Origin: Roseateles sp. DAIF2
GTDB lineage: Bacteria > Pseudomonadota > Gammaproteobacteria > Burkholderiales > Burkholderiaceae_C
Direction: 5' to 3'
NCBI RefSeq assembly: GCF_015624425.1
Contig: NZ_CP049919.1
Coordinates: forward strand, 1,488,001 to 1,552,000
Length of the DNA stretch: 64,000 bases
Below the pieces are notes generated by a model. It was not told where the DNA came from and did no database searches. It saw only the letters and a list, made by a program, of their open reading frames with translations. This document shows positions 26,053 to 35,640 of this stretch, piece after piece (position 1 is the first letter of the stretch; each line of letters begins with the position of its first letter). The position numbers and the translations under genes are program-made.

Positions 26053-27152
26053 GTCTTCTGCCCTTCATCGACCTGAAATCGCAGTACGCGGCGCTGAAGA
26101 GCGACATCGACGCGCGTATCCAGAAGGTGCTGGACCATGGCCAGTACATCATGGGGCCCGAGGTCAAGGAGCTGGAGCAGCGGCTGGCCGCCCATGTGGG
26201 CGTCAAGCATTGCGTCACGGTCGCCAGCGGCACCGAAGCCCTGCTGATCGCGCTGCTGGCGCTGGACCTGAAGCCCGGCGACGAGGTGATCACGACGCCC
26301 TTCACCTTCGCCGCGACGGTGGAGGTGATCGCGCTGCTGGGCGCGGTGCCGGTCTATGTGGACATCGAGCCCGACAGCTGCAATCTCGACGCGCGCCTGC
26401 TCGAGGCCGCGATCACGCCCAGGACCCGCGCCATCATGCCGGTCAGCCTGTACGGCCAGGTGGCCGACATGGACGAGATCAACGCGATCGCGGCGCGCCA
26501 CGGCCACATCCCGGTGATCGAGGACGCCGCGCAGAGCTTCGGCGCGAGCTACAAGGGCCGCAAGAGCTGTGGCCTGTCCACCTGGGGCGCCACCAGCTTC
26601 TTCCCCAGCAAGCCGCTGGGCTGCTACGGCGACGGCGGCGCGCTGTTCACCGACGACGACGCGCTGGCCCAGGCCGCGCGCGAGATCCGCGTGCATGGCC
26701 AGAGCCAGCGCTACACCCACACCCGCGTCGGCGTCGGCGGCCGCATGGATACGCTGCAATGCGCGGTGGTGCTCGGCAAGCTGGAGCGCTTCGACTGGGA
26801 GATCGCGCAGCGCCTGAAGATCGGCGCGCGCTACCAGCAGCAACTGGAGGGCCTGCCGCTGCAGCGCCTGGCGGTGCGCGCGGACCGTGACTGCGTCTGG
26901 GCCCAGTTCACCGTGATGGTCGAGAACCGCGCGGCCGTGCAGCAGGCGCTGAACGAGGCCGGCATCCCGACCGCGATCCATTACCCCAAGCCGCTGCATC
27001 GTCAGCCGGCCTATGCCCGCCCCGAGCTCAGCTTCCCGCATGCCGAGGCCGCGGCCGAGCGGGTGATCAGCCTGCCGATGAGTGCCGACCTGAGCGAGGC
27101 GCAGCAGGACCAGGTGATAGCCGCGCTGCGCCGCGCGCTGGCGGAGCGCTGA
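26049..27152 (+). CDS. wbpE: UDP-3-keto sugar aminotransferase (WbpE/WlbC-like, DegT/DnrJ/EryC1 family)
   Basis: 367 residues. A PLP-dependent fold with the Asp of [11 protein letters not shown] (about 157-167) and the Schiff-base lysine in [10 protein letters not shown] (about 182-191). WbpE transfers an amino group from glutamate to C3 of the UDP-3-keto-GlcNAc-uronate made by WlbA. It overlaps the acetyltransferase gene by 4 bp. Together wlbA-wbpD-wbpE give UDP-GlcNAc(3NAc)A, a precursor found in P. aeruginosa O5 and Bordetella LPS. Confidence 0.9.
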   Translation: MSLLPFIDLKSQYAALKSDIDARIQKVLDHGQYIMGPEVKELEQRLAAHVGVKHCVTVASGTEALLIALLALDLKPGDEVITTPFTFAATVEVIALLGAVPVYVDIEPDSCNLDARLLEAAITPRTRAIMPVSLYGQVADMDEINAIAARHGHIPVIEDAAQSFGASYKGRKSCGLSTWGATSFFPSKPLGCYGDGGALFTDDDALAQAAREIRVHGQSQRYTHTRVGVGGRMDTLQCAVVLGKLERFDWEIAQRLKIGARYQQQLEGLPLQRLAVRADRDCVWAQFTVMVENRAAVQQALNEAGIPTAIHYPKPLHRQPAYARPELSFPHAEAAAERVISLPMSADLSEAQQDQVIAALRRALAER

Positions 27153-27157
27153 GGGCG

Positions 27158-28414
27158 ATGCAAGCCGGGGGGCTGTGGCGCTCCACGCTGACCCTGCTGG
27201 CCGGCGGCGCGCTGGCCCAGGCCCTGCCGCTGCTGCTGGGTCCCTGGCTGACGCGCCTCTATTCGCCGACCGAGTTCGGCCAGTTCGCGCTGATGTGGAC
27301 CCTGGCCACCAATGTGGCGGTGGTGGGCTGCGCGCGCTACGAGTTCGCGCTGCCGCTGGAGCGCGACGACGGCGCCGCGGCGCTGCTGATGGGCCTGTGC
27401 CTGCGCGTGCTGCTGGGCGTCACGGCGGCCTGCATCGCGGCCGGACTGCTGCTGTGGGTCTGGCGCGGGGGCGAGCTGGCGCTGGCCCTGCCGCTGGCCG
27501 TGCTGGCCGGCGCGGCGGCGCAGGGCATGACCCTGTGGGCGACGCGCCAGCAGCGCTTCGCTCAGCTGGCCGCGGCGCGGGTGCTGCAGTACGGCGGCGC
27601 GGCGGTGCTGCAGCTGGCGCTGGGGCTGGCCGGCATCGGCGCCTGGGGCCTGATGCTGGGGCCGGTGCTGGCGGGCCTGGCGGCCGCGCTGCTGCTGGCG
27701 CGGCCCGCGCCGGTGGGCGGCTGGCGGGTGCTGGTGGCGCAGCGCGGCGCCGAACTGAAGGCGATCGCGCGCCGGCATCGCGACTTCCCGTTGCTGAACA
27801 CGCCGCATGCCTTCGCCGGCGCGCTGCAGGACAGCCTGGCCCTGCTGATCATCACCGGCCTGTCCGGCGATGCGGCGGCCGGCTACTGGGCGCTGGCGCT
27901 GCGCTACCTGAAGGCGCCGGCCGGCCTGGTGGGCGGGGCGCTGTCGCAGACCCTGTATCCGCGCCTGGTGCGGGCCGCGGATGCGGCCGAGGCGCTGGCC
28001 GTCGTGCGCCAGGTGATGGCGGCGCTGGCCGCGCTGGCGCTGCCGCTGCTGGTTGCGCTGCTGCTGTGGGGGCCGCAGCTGTTCGCCTGGGTGTTCGGCG
28101 AGCGCTGGATGGACGCTGGCCATCTGGCCCAGGCGCTGGCGCCCTATATCGCGCTGCATTTCATCGCCTCGCCGCTGTCGGTGGCGACGATGGCCTGGCA
28201 GGCCCAGGGCTGGGCCTTGCGCCTGGCGCTGGTGGGCCAGCTGATGTTCGTCGCCGGCCTGGCGCTGGGTCTGCACCTGGGCGGCCTGATCGGCGCGGCC
28301 TGGGGGGTCTCGGCCGCGATGGCGCTGTACTTCGGCTTCTTCTTCTGGGCGCTCGCGACCTGGAAGCGTTTTCCTCCCTTCACCGCAGCGCCCCCGCATG
28401 AGAGCCTGGCTTAA
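27158..28414 (+). CDS. wzx: Polysaccharide flippase, Wzx-type
   Basis: 418 residues, nearly all in about twelve hydrophobic helices, beginning with LTLLAGGALAQALPLLLGPWLTRLYSPTEFG, the usual start of Wzx/MATE-like exporters. It should move the undecaprenyl-diphosphate-linked repeat unit across the inner membrane. It starts 5 bp after wbpE and overlaps the next gene by 17 bp. A second, unrelated-looking flippase gene is at 54015-55262 in the opposing cluster, so each cluster has its own. Confidence 0.85.
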   Translation: MQAGGLWRSTLTLLAGGALAQALPLLLGPWLTRLYSPTEFGQFALMWTLATNVAVVGCARYEFALPLERDDGAAALLMGLCLRVLLGVTAACIAAGLLLWVWRGGELALALPLAVLAGAAAQGMTLWATRQQRFAQLAAARVLQYGGAAVLQLALGLAGIGAWGLMLGPVLAGLAAALLLARPAPVGGWRVLVAQRGAELKAIARRHRDFPLLNTPHAFAGALQDSLALLIITGLSGDAAAGYWALALRYLKAPAGLVGGALSQTLYPRLVRAADAAEALAVVRQVMAALAALALPLLVALLLWGPQLFAWVFGERWMDAGHLAQALAPYIALHFIASPLSVATMAWQAQGWALRLALVGQLMFVAGLALGLHLGGLIGAAWGVSAAMALYFGFFFWALATWKRFPPFTAAPPHESLA

Positions 28415-28967
28415 CCGCATGCGCCGCGCCCTGTGGCGGCAGCTCTTCTTTCGCATGGTGTTCGGCGAGGCCGGCGCGCCGCATACGCGCATCGCGCCCA
28501 GCACCTGTATCGAGGGCGAGGCCGGCCTCAGGCTGGCCGACCATGTCTTCATCGGCCAGTTCAACTTCATCGACGCGAGCGCCGGACTCTCGATCGGCGA
28601 GGGCGTGCAGATCACCAACTTCTGCAGCATCGTCACGCACAGCTCGCATCGCTCGATCCGGCTGCTGGGACGCGCCTACACCAGCCAGCAGGCCCCGGTG
28701 CCGGGCTATATCAAGGGGCCGATCGAGATCGGGCCTTACGTCTTCGTCGGTCCGCACAGCCTGATCGAGGCCAACACCCGCATCGGCCGCGGCGCCCTGA
28801 TCTGCGCCTATGCGCAGGTGCGCGGCGAGGTGCCGGCCTTCGCGATCATGGCCGGCCAGCCGGCGCGCCAGGTGGGCGATGTGCGCGAGCGCGACGCGGT
28901 GCTGCTGGCGCAGCATCCCGAGCTGGCTGCTCATTACGAAGCCTGGGCAGGAGAACTGCCGCGATGA
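28398..28967 (+). CDS. Hexapeptide-repeat O-acetyltransferase
   Basis: 189 residues. Hexapeptide repeats form a left-handed beta helix over about residues 45-160 (ADHVFIGQFNFIDAS, GPIEIGPYVFVGPHSLIEAN, FAIMAGQPARQVGD). The arrangement is like WcaF/Maa-type acyltransferases, which use acetyl-CoA on a sugar hydroxyl. A basic N-terminal helix (MRAWLNRMRRALWRQLFFR) may touch the membrane. It overlaps wzx by 17 bp and the next gene by 4 bp. The acceptor sugar is unknown. Confidence 0.75.
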   Translation: MRAWLNRMRRALWRQLFFRMVFGEAGAPHTRIAPSTCIEGEAGLRLADHVFIGQFNFIDASAGLSIGEGVQITNFCSIVTHSSHRSIRLLGRAYTSQQAPVPGYIKGPIEIGPYVFVGPHSLIEANTRIGRGALICAYAQVRGEVPAFAIMAGQPARQVGDVRERDAVLLAQHPELAAHYEAWAGELPR

Positions 28968-30043
28968 GGCTGGTTCTCCTCGGCGACGGCGAAAGCCCGC
29001 ATCTGCTGAAATGGGCGCGCGCGCTGCGGCCGCGGGTCGAGCTGTGGGCGGCTTCGAGCCGCGGCTTCCTACCGGAGTTCGAGGCCCTGCTGCCGGCCGA
29101 GCGGCGCCTGGCGCTGGGCAGCGCGGCCGCCCATGCCGGCGGCAATGTGGCGGTGCTGAGGAAACTACCGGCGCTGGGCGCCTGGCTGTCCCGGGTCGAC
29201 GCCGACTGGATCAACGCGCATTACCTGACCTCGCATGGCACGCTGGCCTGGGCCGCCAAGGCCGGCTGGCGCCTGCGCGCGCGCATCGCCGGCTCGGCCT
29301 GGGGCAGCGACATCCTGGTCACGCCCCGGCAGGGCGCGGCCTACCGCTGGCTGACGCGGCGCGTGCTGCGCGCCTGCGCGCTTTGCACCTCCGACTCGCG
29401 CCACATGACCGAGCGCATGCAGCAAGAAGATCTCGGTGCCGGCGAGGTGATGACCTTTCCCTTCGGCCTGGAGGAGTTGCCCGCGCAGGACCTGGGGCCG
29501 AAACAGCCCTGGCTGTTCTTCGCCAACCGCGGCCTGGAGCCGATCTACCGGCCGCAGCGGGTGATCGAGGTCTTCGCCGCGCTGGCGCGGCAGCAGCCGG
29601 AGGCGCGGCTGGTGGTGGCCAACGACGGCTCGCTGCGCGCCGCGCTGGAGCGGCAGGTGCAGGTGCTGGGCCTGCAGGGCCGTGTCGAGTTCGTCGGCCG
29701 GCTGGATGCCCGGACCCAGGCCGGCTGGTATGCCAAGGCGCGCTGGTACCTGAGCCTGCCGGCCAGCGATTCGGTCGCGGTCTCGGTGCTGGAGGCGATG
29801 GCGCATCAATGCGTGCCGATCCTGGCCGAGCTGCCGGCCAATCGCGAGCTGATCGCGCCGGACGCGGGGCAGGGCCTGATCCTGGCCGATGGCGCGCTGC
29901 CGGATGTTTCGACGCTGGCGGGCCTGGACGCGGCGGCCGCCGGGCGCGCCAACCGCGCCTGGGTGGCCGAGCATGGCCTGTTTGCACCGGCGGTGGCGCG
30001 CTTTGTCGCGCGGCTGCAAGAATTGTCATCACAGATTAAATGA
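28964..30043 (+). CDS. Glycosyltransferase, GT4-like
   Basis: 359 residues with the start at ATG 28964, overlapping the acetyltransferase stop (ATGA). The frame is open further upstream, but only as a shadow of that gene. GT-B fold: an N-terminal domain with ARIAGSAWGSDILV, and a C-terminal GT1/GT4 domain with FVGRLDARTQAGWYAKARWYLSLP and SVAVSVLEAMAHQCVPI. The E-x7-E region reads SVSVLEAMAHQCVPI. It should add one sugar of the repeat at the cytoplasmic membrane face. Donor and linkage cannot be predicted. It overlaps the next gene by 4 bp. Confidence 0.8.
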   Translation: MRLVLLGDGESPHLLKWARALRPRVELWAASSRGFLPEFEALLPAERRLALGSAAAHAGGNVAVLRKLPALGAWLSRVDADWINAHYLTSHGTLAWAAKAGWRLRARIAGSAWGSDILVTPRQGAAYRWLTRRVLRACALCTSDSRHMTERMQQEDLGAGEVMTFPFGLEELPAQDLGPKQPWLFFANRGLEPIYRPQRVIEVFAALARQQPEARLVVANDGSLRAALERQVQVLGLQGRVEFVGRLDARTQAGWYAKARWYLSLPASDSVAVSVLEAMAHQCVPILAELPANRELIAPDAGQGLILADGALPDVSTLAGLDAAAAGRANRAWVAEHGLFAPAVARFVARLQELSSQIK

Positions 30044-31257
30044 AGATCCTGCTGATCAACCACTACGCCGGCTCGCCACAGTACGGCATGGAATACCGCC
30101 CCTACTACCTGGCGCGCGAATGGGTGCGCGCCGGGCATCAGGTGCTGATCCTGGCCGCGTCCTACTCGCATGTGCGCACCCAGCAGCCGGAGCGCCTGGG
30201 CGAGACCATCGACGGCATCTCCTACTGCTGGTATCCGACGCCGGCCTACCAGGGCAACGGCCTGGGCCGGGTGCGCAATATCTGGTCCTTCTGCCGCCAG
30301 GTCGCCAAGGACGCCGACATCCTGGTGCGCGAATTCGCGCCCGACGCGGTGATCGCCTCCAGCACCTACCCGATGGACATCTGGGTGGCGCGCAAGATCG
30401 CGCGCCAGGCCGAGGCCAAGCTGGTCTACGAGGTGCATGACCTGTGGCCGCTGTCGCCGATCGAGCTGTCGGGCATGTCGCCGAAGCATCCCTTCGCGCT
30501 CTTGTGCCAGAAGGCCGAGAACGATGCCTACCGCGACGCGGACCGGGTGGTCTCGATGCTGCCCAAGGTGCAGGAGCACATGGCCGCCCATGGCCTGGAT
30601 CTGGCCAAGCTGCACATCGTGCCCAACGGCATCACCCTGGACGAATGGGACGAGGAGCGGGCGCCGGGCCTGCAGTCCGAGATCGCGGCCCATATCGCCA
30701 CCCAGCGCGCGGCCGGCAAGCTGATCGTCGGCTATGCCGGCTCGCATGGCCTGCCGAATGCGCTGGACACGCTGCTGGACGCGGCCAAGCTGCTGAAGGG
30801 CCAGCCCTTGCAGATCGTGATGGTGGGCGGCGGCCATGAGAAGGCGCGGCTGGCGGCGCGGGTACGCGACGAGGGCCTGGGCAATGTGGCGCTGTTCGAC
30901 GCGATCCCGAAGGCGCAGATCCCGGCGCTGCTGGCGGCCTTCGACATCGCCTACATCGGCTGGCAGCGCACCCCGATCTACCGCTTCGGCATCGCGCCGA
31001 ACAAGCTGATGGACTACATGATGGCGCGCCGGCCCGTGCTGCATTCGGTCGAGGCCGGCAATGATCCGGTGGCCGAGGCCGGTGCCGGCCTGACTGTGGC
31101 GCCGGAAGACCCGCGCGCGGTGGCCGAGGGCCTGCAGCGCCTGGCCGCGCTGCCGACGGCGGAGCGCGCCGCGATGGGCGAGCGCGGCCGCCGCTTCGTG
31201 CTGGCGCACCATACCTATCCCGTACTGGCCCGACGTTTCATCGACGCACTCTCATGA
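30040..31257 (+). CDS. Glycosyltransferase, WbuB-type GT4
   Basis: 405 residues. N-terminal MKILLINHYAGSPQYGMEYRPYYLAREWVRAGH is typical of the WbuB/L-FucNAc-transferase-like subfamily. Conserved parts include YEVHDLWPLSPIELSGM, the hinge NGITLDEWD and the C-terminal IAPNKLMDYMMARRPVL. Family members often transfer acetamido-deoxyhexoses; the exact donor is not given by the sequence. It overlaps both neighbours by 4 bp. Confidence 0.83.
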   Translation: MKILLINHYAGSPQYGMEYRPYYLAREWVRAGHQVLILAASYSHVRTQQPERLGETIDGISYCWYPTPAYQGNGLGRVRNIWSFCRQVAKDADILVREFAPDAVIASSTYPMDIWVARKIARQAEAKLVYEVHDLWPLSPIELSGMSPKHPFALLCQKAENDAYRDADRVVSMLPKVQEHMAAHGLDLAKLHIVPNGITLDEWDEERAPGLQSEIAAHIATQRAAGKLIVGYAGSHGLPNALDTLLDAAKLLKGQPLQIVMVGGGHEKARLAARVRDEGLGNVALFDAIPKAQIPALLAAFDIAYIGWQRTPIYRFGIAPNKLMDYMMARRPVLHSVEAGNDPVAEAGAGLTVAPEDPRAVAEGLQRLAALPTAERAAMGERGRRFVLAHHTYPVLARRFIDALS

Positions 31258-31967
31258 CCCAGCACAAGCAGCAGGAGTTGCAAGCCATCGCCGAGCGCTA
31301 TGCGCGGCGCGCGGCCACGGTCGAGCCCGACCGCTACAGCCTGCTGCGGCCCGAGGTCTGGCAGATGCTGCAGGAGCGCCAGCGCGCGCTGCTGCGGGTG
31401 CTGGCGCGGCGGCCCGGGCGGCCGGCGGACTGGCGGCTGGCCGAGGTGGGCTGCGGGGCCGGCGGCAATCTGCTGGAGATGCTGCGCCTGGGGCTGGCGC
31501 CCGAGCATCTGAGCGGCATCGAGCTGCTGCCCGAGCGCTATGAGGCTGCCCGCGCGGTGCTGCCGCCGGCCGTGCGTCTGAGCCTGGGTGATGCCGCGCA
31601 GGCGGGGCTGGAGGCCGGCAGCCAGGACCTGGTGCTGCAGTCCACCGTGTTCTCGTCCATCCTGAGCGACCGGGTGCAGCAGGGCCTTGCCGAGGCGATG
31701 TGGACCTGGCTGAAGCCGGGCGGGGCGGTGCTCTGGTACGACTTCATCGTCGACAATCCACGCAACCGCGATGTGCGCGGCGTGCCAGTCTCCCGCGTGC
31801 GGGCGCTGTTCCCCGAGGGGCAGTTGAGCTGGCAACGCCTGACCCTGGCGCCGCCGCTGGCGCGCCGGGTCTGCCGTTATCTGCCCCCCGGCGCCTACGG
31901 CGTCTTCAACAGCATTCCCTGGCTGCGCACCCATGTGCTGGCCGTGATCCAGAAGCAAGAAACATGA
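31254..31967 (+). CDS. Class I SAM-dependent methyltransferase
   Basis: 237 residues. The SAM-binding motif I reads [16 protein letters not shown] (about 61-76), with an acidic residue in [10 protein letters not shown] (about 88-97) and motif IV-like [14 protein letters not shown]. It probably methylates a sugar hydroxyl of the repeat unit or a chain end, as in other O-antigen clusters; the target is unknown. It overlaps both neighbours by 4 bp. Confidence 0.8.
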   Translation: MTQHKQQELQAIAERYARRAATVEPDRYSLLRPEVWQMLQERQRALLRVLARRPGRPADWRLAEVGCGAGGNLLEMLRLGLAPEHLSGIELLPERYEAARAVLPPAVRLSLGDAAQAGLEAGSQDLVLQSTVFSSILSDRVQQGLAEAMWTWLKPGGAVLWYDFIVDNPRNRDVRGVPVSRVRALFPEGQLSWQRLTLAPPLARRVCRYLPPGAYGVFNSIPWLRTHVLAVIQKQET

Positions 31968-33136
31968 GTTCCGAATTGCCTTTCCTGCCCTTCGCGCTGC
32001 CCGAGATCGGCGAGGAGGAGATCGCCGAGGTGGTGGACACGCTGCGCAGCGGCTGGGTCACGACCGGGCCCAAGGCCAAGCGCTTCGAGGCGGCCTTCGC
32101 CGAGTTCCTGGACGAGCCGCAGATCGAGTGCATCGCGGTCAACTCGGCCACCGCCGGCCTGCACCTGGCGCTGGAGGCGTTGGGCATCGGCCCCGGCGAC
32201 GAGGTGATCACGACCACGCATACCTTCACCGCGACCGCCGAGGTGGTGCGCTATCTCGGCGCCGATGTGAAGCTGGTGGACATCGATCCGCGCACGCTGA
32301 ACATCGACGTGGCGCAGATCGAGGCCGCGATCACGCCGCGCACCCGGGCCATCGTGCCGGTGCATTACGCCGGCCTGGCGGTGGACATGATCGCGGTGCT
32401 GGACATCGCGCGCAAGCATGGCCTGCGCGTGGTCGAGGACGCGGCCCATGCGCTGCCGACCACCCTGGAGAAGGAGCTGATCGGCACCATGGGCAGCGAC
32501 GCCACGGTGTTCAGCTTCTATGCCAACAAGACCATGACCACCGGCGAGGGCGGCATGCTGGTGACGCGCAACGCGGAGCTGGCCCAGCGCGCCCGGGTGA
32601 TGCGCCTGCATGGCATGAACCGTGACGCCTTCGACCGCTTCACCGCGAAGACGCCGAGCTGGTACTACGAGATCGTCGCGCCGGGCTTCAAGTACAACCT
32701 GACCGATATCGCCGCCGCGCTGGGCCTGCATCAGCTCAAGCGCCTGCCGGCCTTCCAGCAGCGGCGCGAGCAGATCGCCGAGGCCTACAACCGGGCCTTT
32801 GTCGACCTGCCGCTGCTGCTGCCGCCGCAGGCGCCGGAGGGCGATGTGCACAGCTGGCATCTGTATGTGCTGCGCCTGGCCGACGATCTGGCAATCGAGC
32901 GCGATGCCTTCATCGAGCGCATGTATGCGAAGGGCATCGGCTGCAGCGTGCACTACATCCCGCTGCACCTGCATCCCTACTGGCGCGAGCGCTACGGCCT
33001 GACGCCGGAGCAGTTCCCGCATTCGCAGAAAGCCTTCGAGCGCATGCTCAGCATCCCGCTCTACACCGCGATGACGGACGCCGACGTGCAGCGCGTGATC
33101 GACGCGGTGCGCGGCATCGCGTTGGGCGAGGACTGA
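31964..33136 (+). CDS. DegT/DnrJ/EryC1 family nucleotide-sugar aminotransferase
   Basis: 390 residues, starting at ATG 31964 in an ATGA overlap with the methyltransferase. PLP site: Asp in [12 protein letters not shown] and Schiff-base lysine in [17 protein letters not shown] (about 181-197). The [11 protein letters not shown] form is typical of 4-keto-6-deoxy-hexose aminotransferases such as the PglE/perosamine group. A 4,6-dehydratase and a PglC-like transferase follow in the operon, so a UDP-4-amino-4,6-dideoxy-HexNAc product is a reasonable inference. Confidence 0.85.
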   Translation: MSSELPFLPFALPEIGEEEIAEVVDTLRSGWVTTGPKAKRFEAAFAEFLDEPQIECIAVNSATAGLHLALEALGIGPGDEVITTTHTFTATAEVVRYLGADVKLVDIDPRTLNIDVAQIEAAITPRTRAIVPVHYAGLAVDMIAVLDIARKHGLRVVEDAAHALPTTLEKELIGTMGSDATVFSFYANKTMTTGEGGMLVTRNAELAQRARVMRLHGMNRDAFDRFTAKTPSWYYEIVAPGFKYNLTDIAAALGLHQLKRLPAFQQRREQIAEAYNRAFVDLPLLLPPQAPEGDVHSWHLYVLRLADDLAIERDAFIERMYAKGIGCSVHYIPLHLHPYWRERYGLTPEQFPHSQKAFERMLSIPLYTAMTDADVQRVIDAVRGIALGED

Positions 33137-33146
33137 GGACCGGGCC

Positions 33147-33743
33147 ATGGCCAAGCGCCTGTTCGACCTGCTGCTGGCGGCGCTGGGCTTGCTGCTGCTG
33201 GCGCCGCTGCTGCTGCTGATCGCGCTGTGGATCCGGCTCGACTCGCGCGGGCCGGTGCTGTTCCTGCAGGAGCGGGTGGGGCGCTTCGGCCGGCCCTTCT
33301 TCATCCACAAGTTCCGCACGATGCGGGTCGATGCCCCCGCGCTGGGGCCGCAGATCACGATCGGCGCCGATGCCCGCATCACGCGCGCGGGGCGCTTGCT
33401 GCGCGCCAGCAAGCTGGACGAGCTGCCGCAGCTGTGGGATGTGCTGCGTGGCGCGATGAGCCTGGTCGGGCCGCGGCCCGAGGTGCCGCGCTATGTGGCG
33501 CTGTACCCGCCCAAGCTGCGCGAGATCGTGCTGTCGGTGCGGCCTGGCATCACCGACCCGGCCTCGCTGAGCTTTCGCAACGAGAGCGAGCTGCTGGCCG
33601 CGGCGGCCGATCCGGAGCGCGAGTATGTGGAGGTGGTGATGCCGACCAAGCTGCGCCTGGCGGCCGCCTATGTGCGGCGCGCCAGTCTGCGCACCGATCT
33701 GCGTGTGATCCTGGCCACCCTGGGCGCGCTGCGCCGTCATTGA
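33147..33743 (+). CDS. Initiating phosphoglycosyltransferase (PglC/WcaJ-C family)
   Basis: 198 residues, the short monotopic form. A re-entrant hydrophobic helix (about 5-28) is followed by KFRTM (about 54-58), KLDELPQLWDVLRG and SLVGPRPEVPRY, the signature of bacterial sugar transferases; the catalytic Asp-Glu is in LDELPQ. It transfers a sugar-1-phosphate to undecaprenyl phosphate and thereby starts repeat-unit synthesis. It is the only initiating transferase recognised in the window and is followed 13 bp later by the WbpM-like gene. Confidence 0.92.
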   Translation: MAKRLFDLLLAALGLLLLAPLLLLIALWIRLDSRGPVLFLQERVGRFGRPFFIHKFRTMRVDAPALGPQITIGADARITRAGRLLRASKLDELPQLWDVLRGAMSLVGPRPEVPRYVALYPPKLREIVLSVRPGITDPASLSFRNESELLAAAADPEREYVEVVMPTKLRLAAAYVRRASLRTDLRVILATLGALRRH

Positions 33744-33756
33744 CGATGTTGAAGCT

Positions 33757-35640
33757 ATGAACTGGTTGTCCCTGGATGCCCTGCTGACCCGCATTCGCCC
33801 GCACCGCGAGGGCCTGGCCCTGCTGCTGGACGCGCTGATGGTGGCGCTGGCCTGGCAGGCCACCTATCTGTTCCGCCTTGGTTTCGAGCGCTGGTTCTCG
33901 GCCCGGCCGGCCTACGACCATTGGGTGTTGCTGGGCTTCGTGCTGCTGTACGCGCTGGTGCTGCGCGGGCTGCATGTGCCCAAGGGCATGTGGCGCTTTT
34001 CCGGCTTCGGCGAGATCAAGCGCCTGGCCGCCGCCTGCGCGATCGCCGGCCTGGTGGGCGCGACCCTGGTGCTGATGGCCCAGCTGAGCAAGGTGCCGCG
34101 CGCCGTGCTGGCCCTGCACCCGCTGTTCACCCTGATGGGCCTGGCGATGCTGCGCATGGGCTACCGCATGCTCTACGAGCATATGCGCAGCCGCATCAGC
34201 GGCAGCGCCCAGGAGCAGCGCCGCGCGCTGGTGATGGGCGCGGGCGACGCGGGCCGGCTGCTGGTGGCCGGCATCCAGCACAGCCAGGGCTGGGTGGTGG
34301 TGGGCTATCTGGACGATGCGCCGGCCAAGCGCGGCGCCCGGGTCGGCGGCGTGCCGGTGCTGGGCAGCCTGGAGGAGGCGCCGCGCTATGCGGAGCTGCA
34401 TGGCATCACCCATCTGATCGTCGCGATGCCCGCGGCCACGACGGCCCAGCGCCGCCGCGCGCTGGACCTGGCCGGCCAGACCGGCCTGCCGGTGCTGACC
34501 GTGCCCAGCAGCCAGGAGCTGCTGGCCGGCCGCCATGTGGAGCAGGTGCGCGACATCGAGCCCGAAGACCTGTTGGGCCGCGAGCCGGTGGAGCTGGACG
34601 AGGGCGGCATCAGCGAATGCCTCAACGCCAAGGTGGTGCTGATCACCGGCGCCGGCGGCTCGATCGGCTCCGAGCTGTGCCGCCAGGTGGCGCGCTACGG
34701 CCCGGCGAAGATCGTGCTCTACGAGCTGAGCGAGTTCGCGCTCTACACCATCGAGCAGGAGCTCAGCGAGAAGTTCCCCCACATCCCCCTGGTACGCCTG
34801 ATCGGCGACGTCAAGGACCTGGAGCACCTGCGCTTCGTCTTCGGCAAGTACAAGCCGCAGATCGTGTTCCACGCGGCGGCGTACAAGCATGTGCCGCTGA
34901 TGGAGGAGGAGAATGCCTGGGCGGCGCTGAGGAACAACACGCTAGGCACCTACCACGCCTGCCTGGCTGCCGGCGAACATGGCGCCGAGCGCTTCGTGCT
35001 GATCAGCACCGACAAGGCTGTGAACCCGACCAATGTGATGGGCGCCACCAAGCGCGCGGCGGAGCTGGTGATCAGCCACATGGCCGGTGATTCAGAGCAG
35101 AACGGCTATGCGACCAAGTTCATGGCAGTGCGCTTTGGCAATGTGCTGGGATCCAGCGGCAGCGTGATCCCGAAGTTCAAGGAACAGATCGCCAAGGGCG
35201 GGCCGGTGACGGTGACGCATCCGGACATCACGCGGTACTTCATGACGATTCCGGAGGCGGCGAGGTTGGTGGTGCAGGCCGGGGCGATCGGGGAGACGGG
35301 GCAGGTCTTCGTGCTCGACATGGGCGAGCCAGTGAAGATCGTCGAGCTCGCGCGGACCATGATCCGCATGAGCGGCAAGGACCTCAAGGAGGTCCGGATC
35401 GAGTTCTCCGGACTGCGGCCGGGCGAGAAGCTCTACGAAGAGCTGTTGGGCAGCGAGGACACCACGCTGCCCACGCGCATTCCGGCCCTGCGCATCGCCC
35501 GCCTGGGTGACCGGATCGCGGACGACGAGGCGGTCAGGACCTTGCTTGCGGCCTTGGAGGCGGGCGGACGTACCGGGGACGGGGCTCCCACCCGTGAGCT
35601 GCTGACCCAGCTGCCGCTGAGCTACGGCGGCCGGGCCTGA
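33757..35640 (+). CDS. wbpM: Membrane-bound UDP-sugar 4,6-dehydratase (WbpM/PglF/FlaA1 family)
   Basis: 627 residues. About four N-terminal membrane segments (about 20-135), a CoA-binding-like Rossmann domain (VMGAGDAGRLLVAG, about 158-171) and a C-terminal SDR domain with ITGAGGSIGSELCRQ (about 292-306). The active site has the WbpM-type M-x3-K in NPTNVMGATKRAAE instead of Tyr-x3-Lys. It converts UDP-GlcNAc to UDP-4-keto-6-deoxy-HexNAc. It is the last gene of the plus operon; its stop codon touches the stop of the convergent glycosyltransferase with no spacer. Confidence 0.93.
   Translation: MNWLSLDALLTRIRPHREGLALLLDALMVALAWQATYLFRLGFERWFSARPAYDHWVLLGFVLLYALVLRGLHVPKGMWRFSGFGEIKRLAAACAIAGLVGATLVLMAQLSKVPRAVLALHPLFTLMGLAMLRMGYRMLYEHMRSRISGSAQEQRRALVMGAGDAGRLLVAGIQHSQGWVVVGYLDDAPAKRGARVGGVPVLGSLEEAPRYAELHGITHLIVAMPAATTAQRRRALDLAGQTGLPVLTVPSSQELLAGRHVEQVRDIEPEDLLGREPVELDEGGISECLNAKVVLITGAGGSIGSELCRQVARYGPAKIVLYELSEFALYTIEQELSEKFPHIPLVRLIGDVKDLEHLRFVFGKYKPQIVFHAAAYKHVPLMEEENAWAALRNNTLGTYHACLAAGEHGAERFVLISTDKAVNPTNVMGATKRAAELVISHMAGDSEQNGYATKFMAVRFGNVLGSSGSVIPKFKEQIAKGGPVTVTHPDITRYFMTIPEAARLVVQAGAIGETGQVFVLDMGEPVKIVELARTMIRMSGKDLKEVRIEFSGLRPGEKLYEELLGSEDTTLPTRIPALRIARLGDRIADDEAVRTLLAALEAGGRTGDGAPTRELLTQLPLSYGGRA

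Noticed and set aside
28433..28963. Extended N-terminus for the GT4 gene
   Set aside because: The extra 177 codons are the second frame of the acetyltransferase gene; the ATG at 28964 in an ATGA overlap starts the conserved protein.
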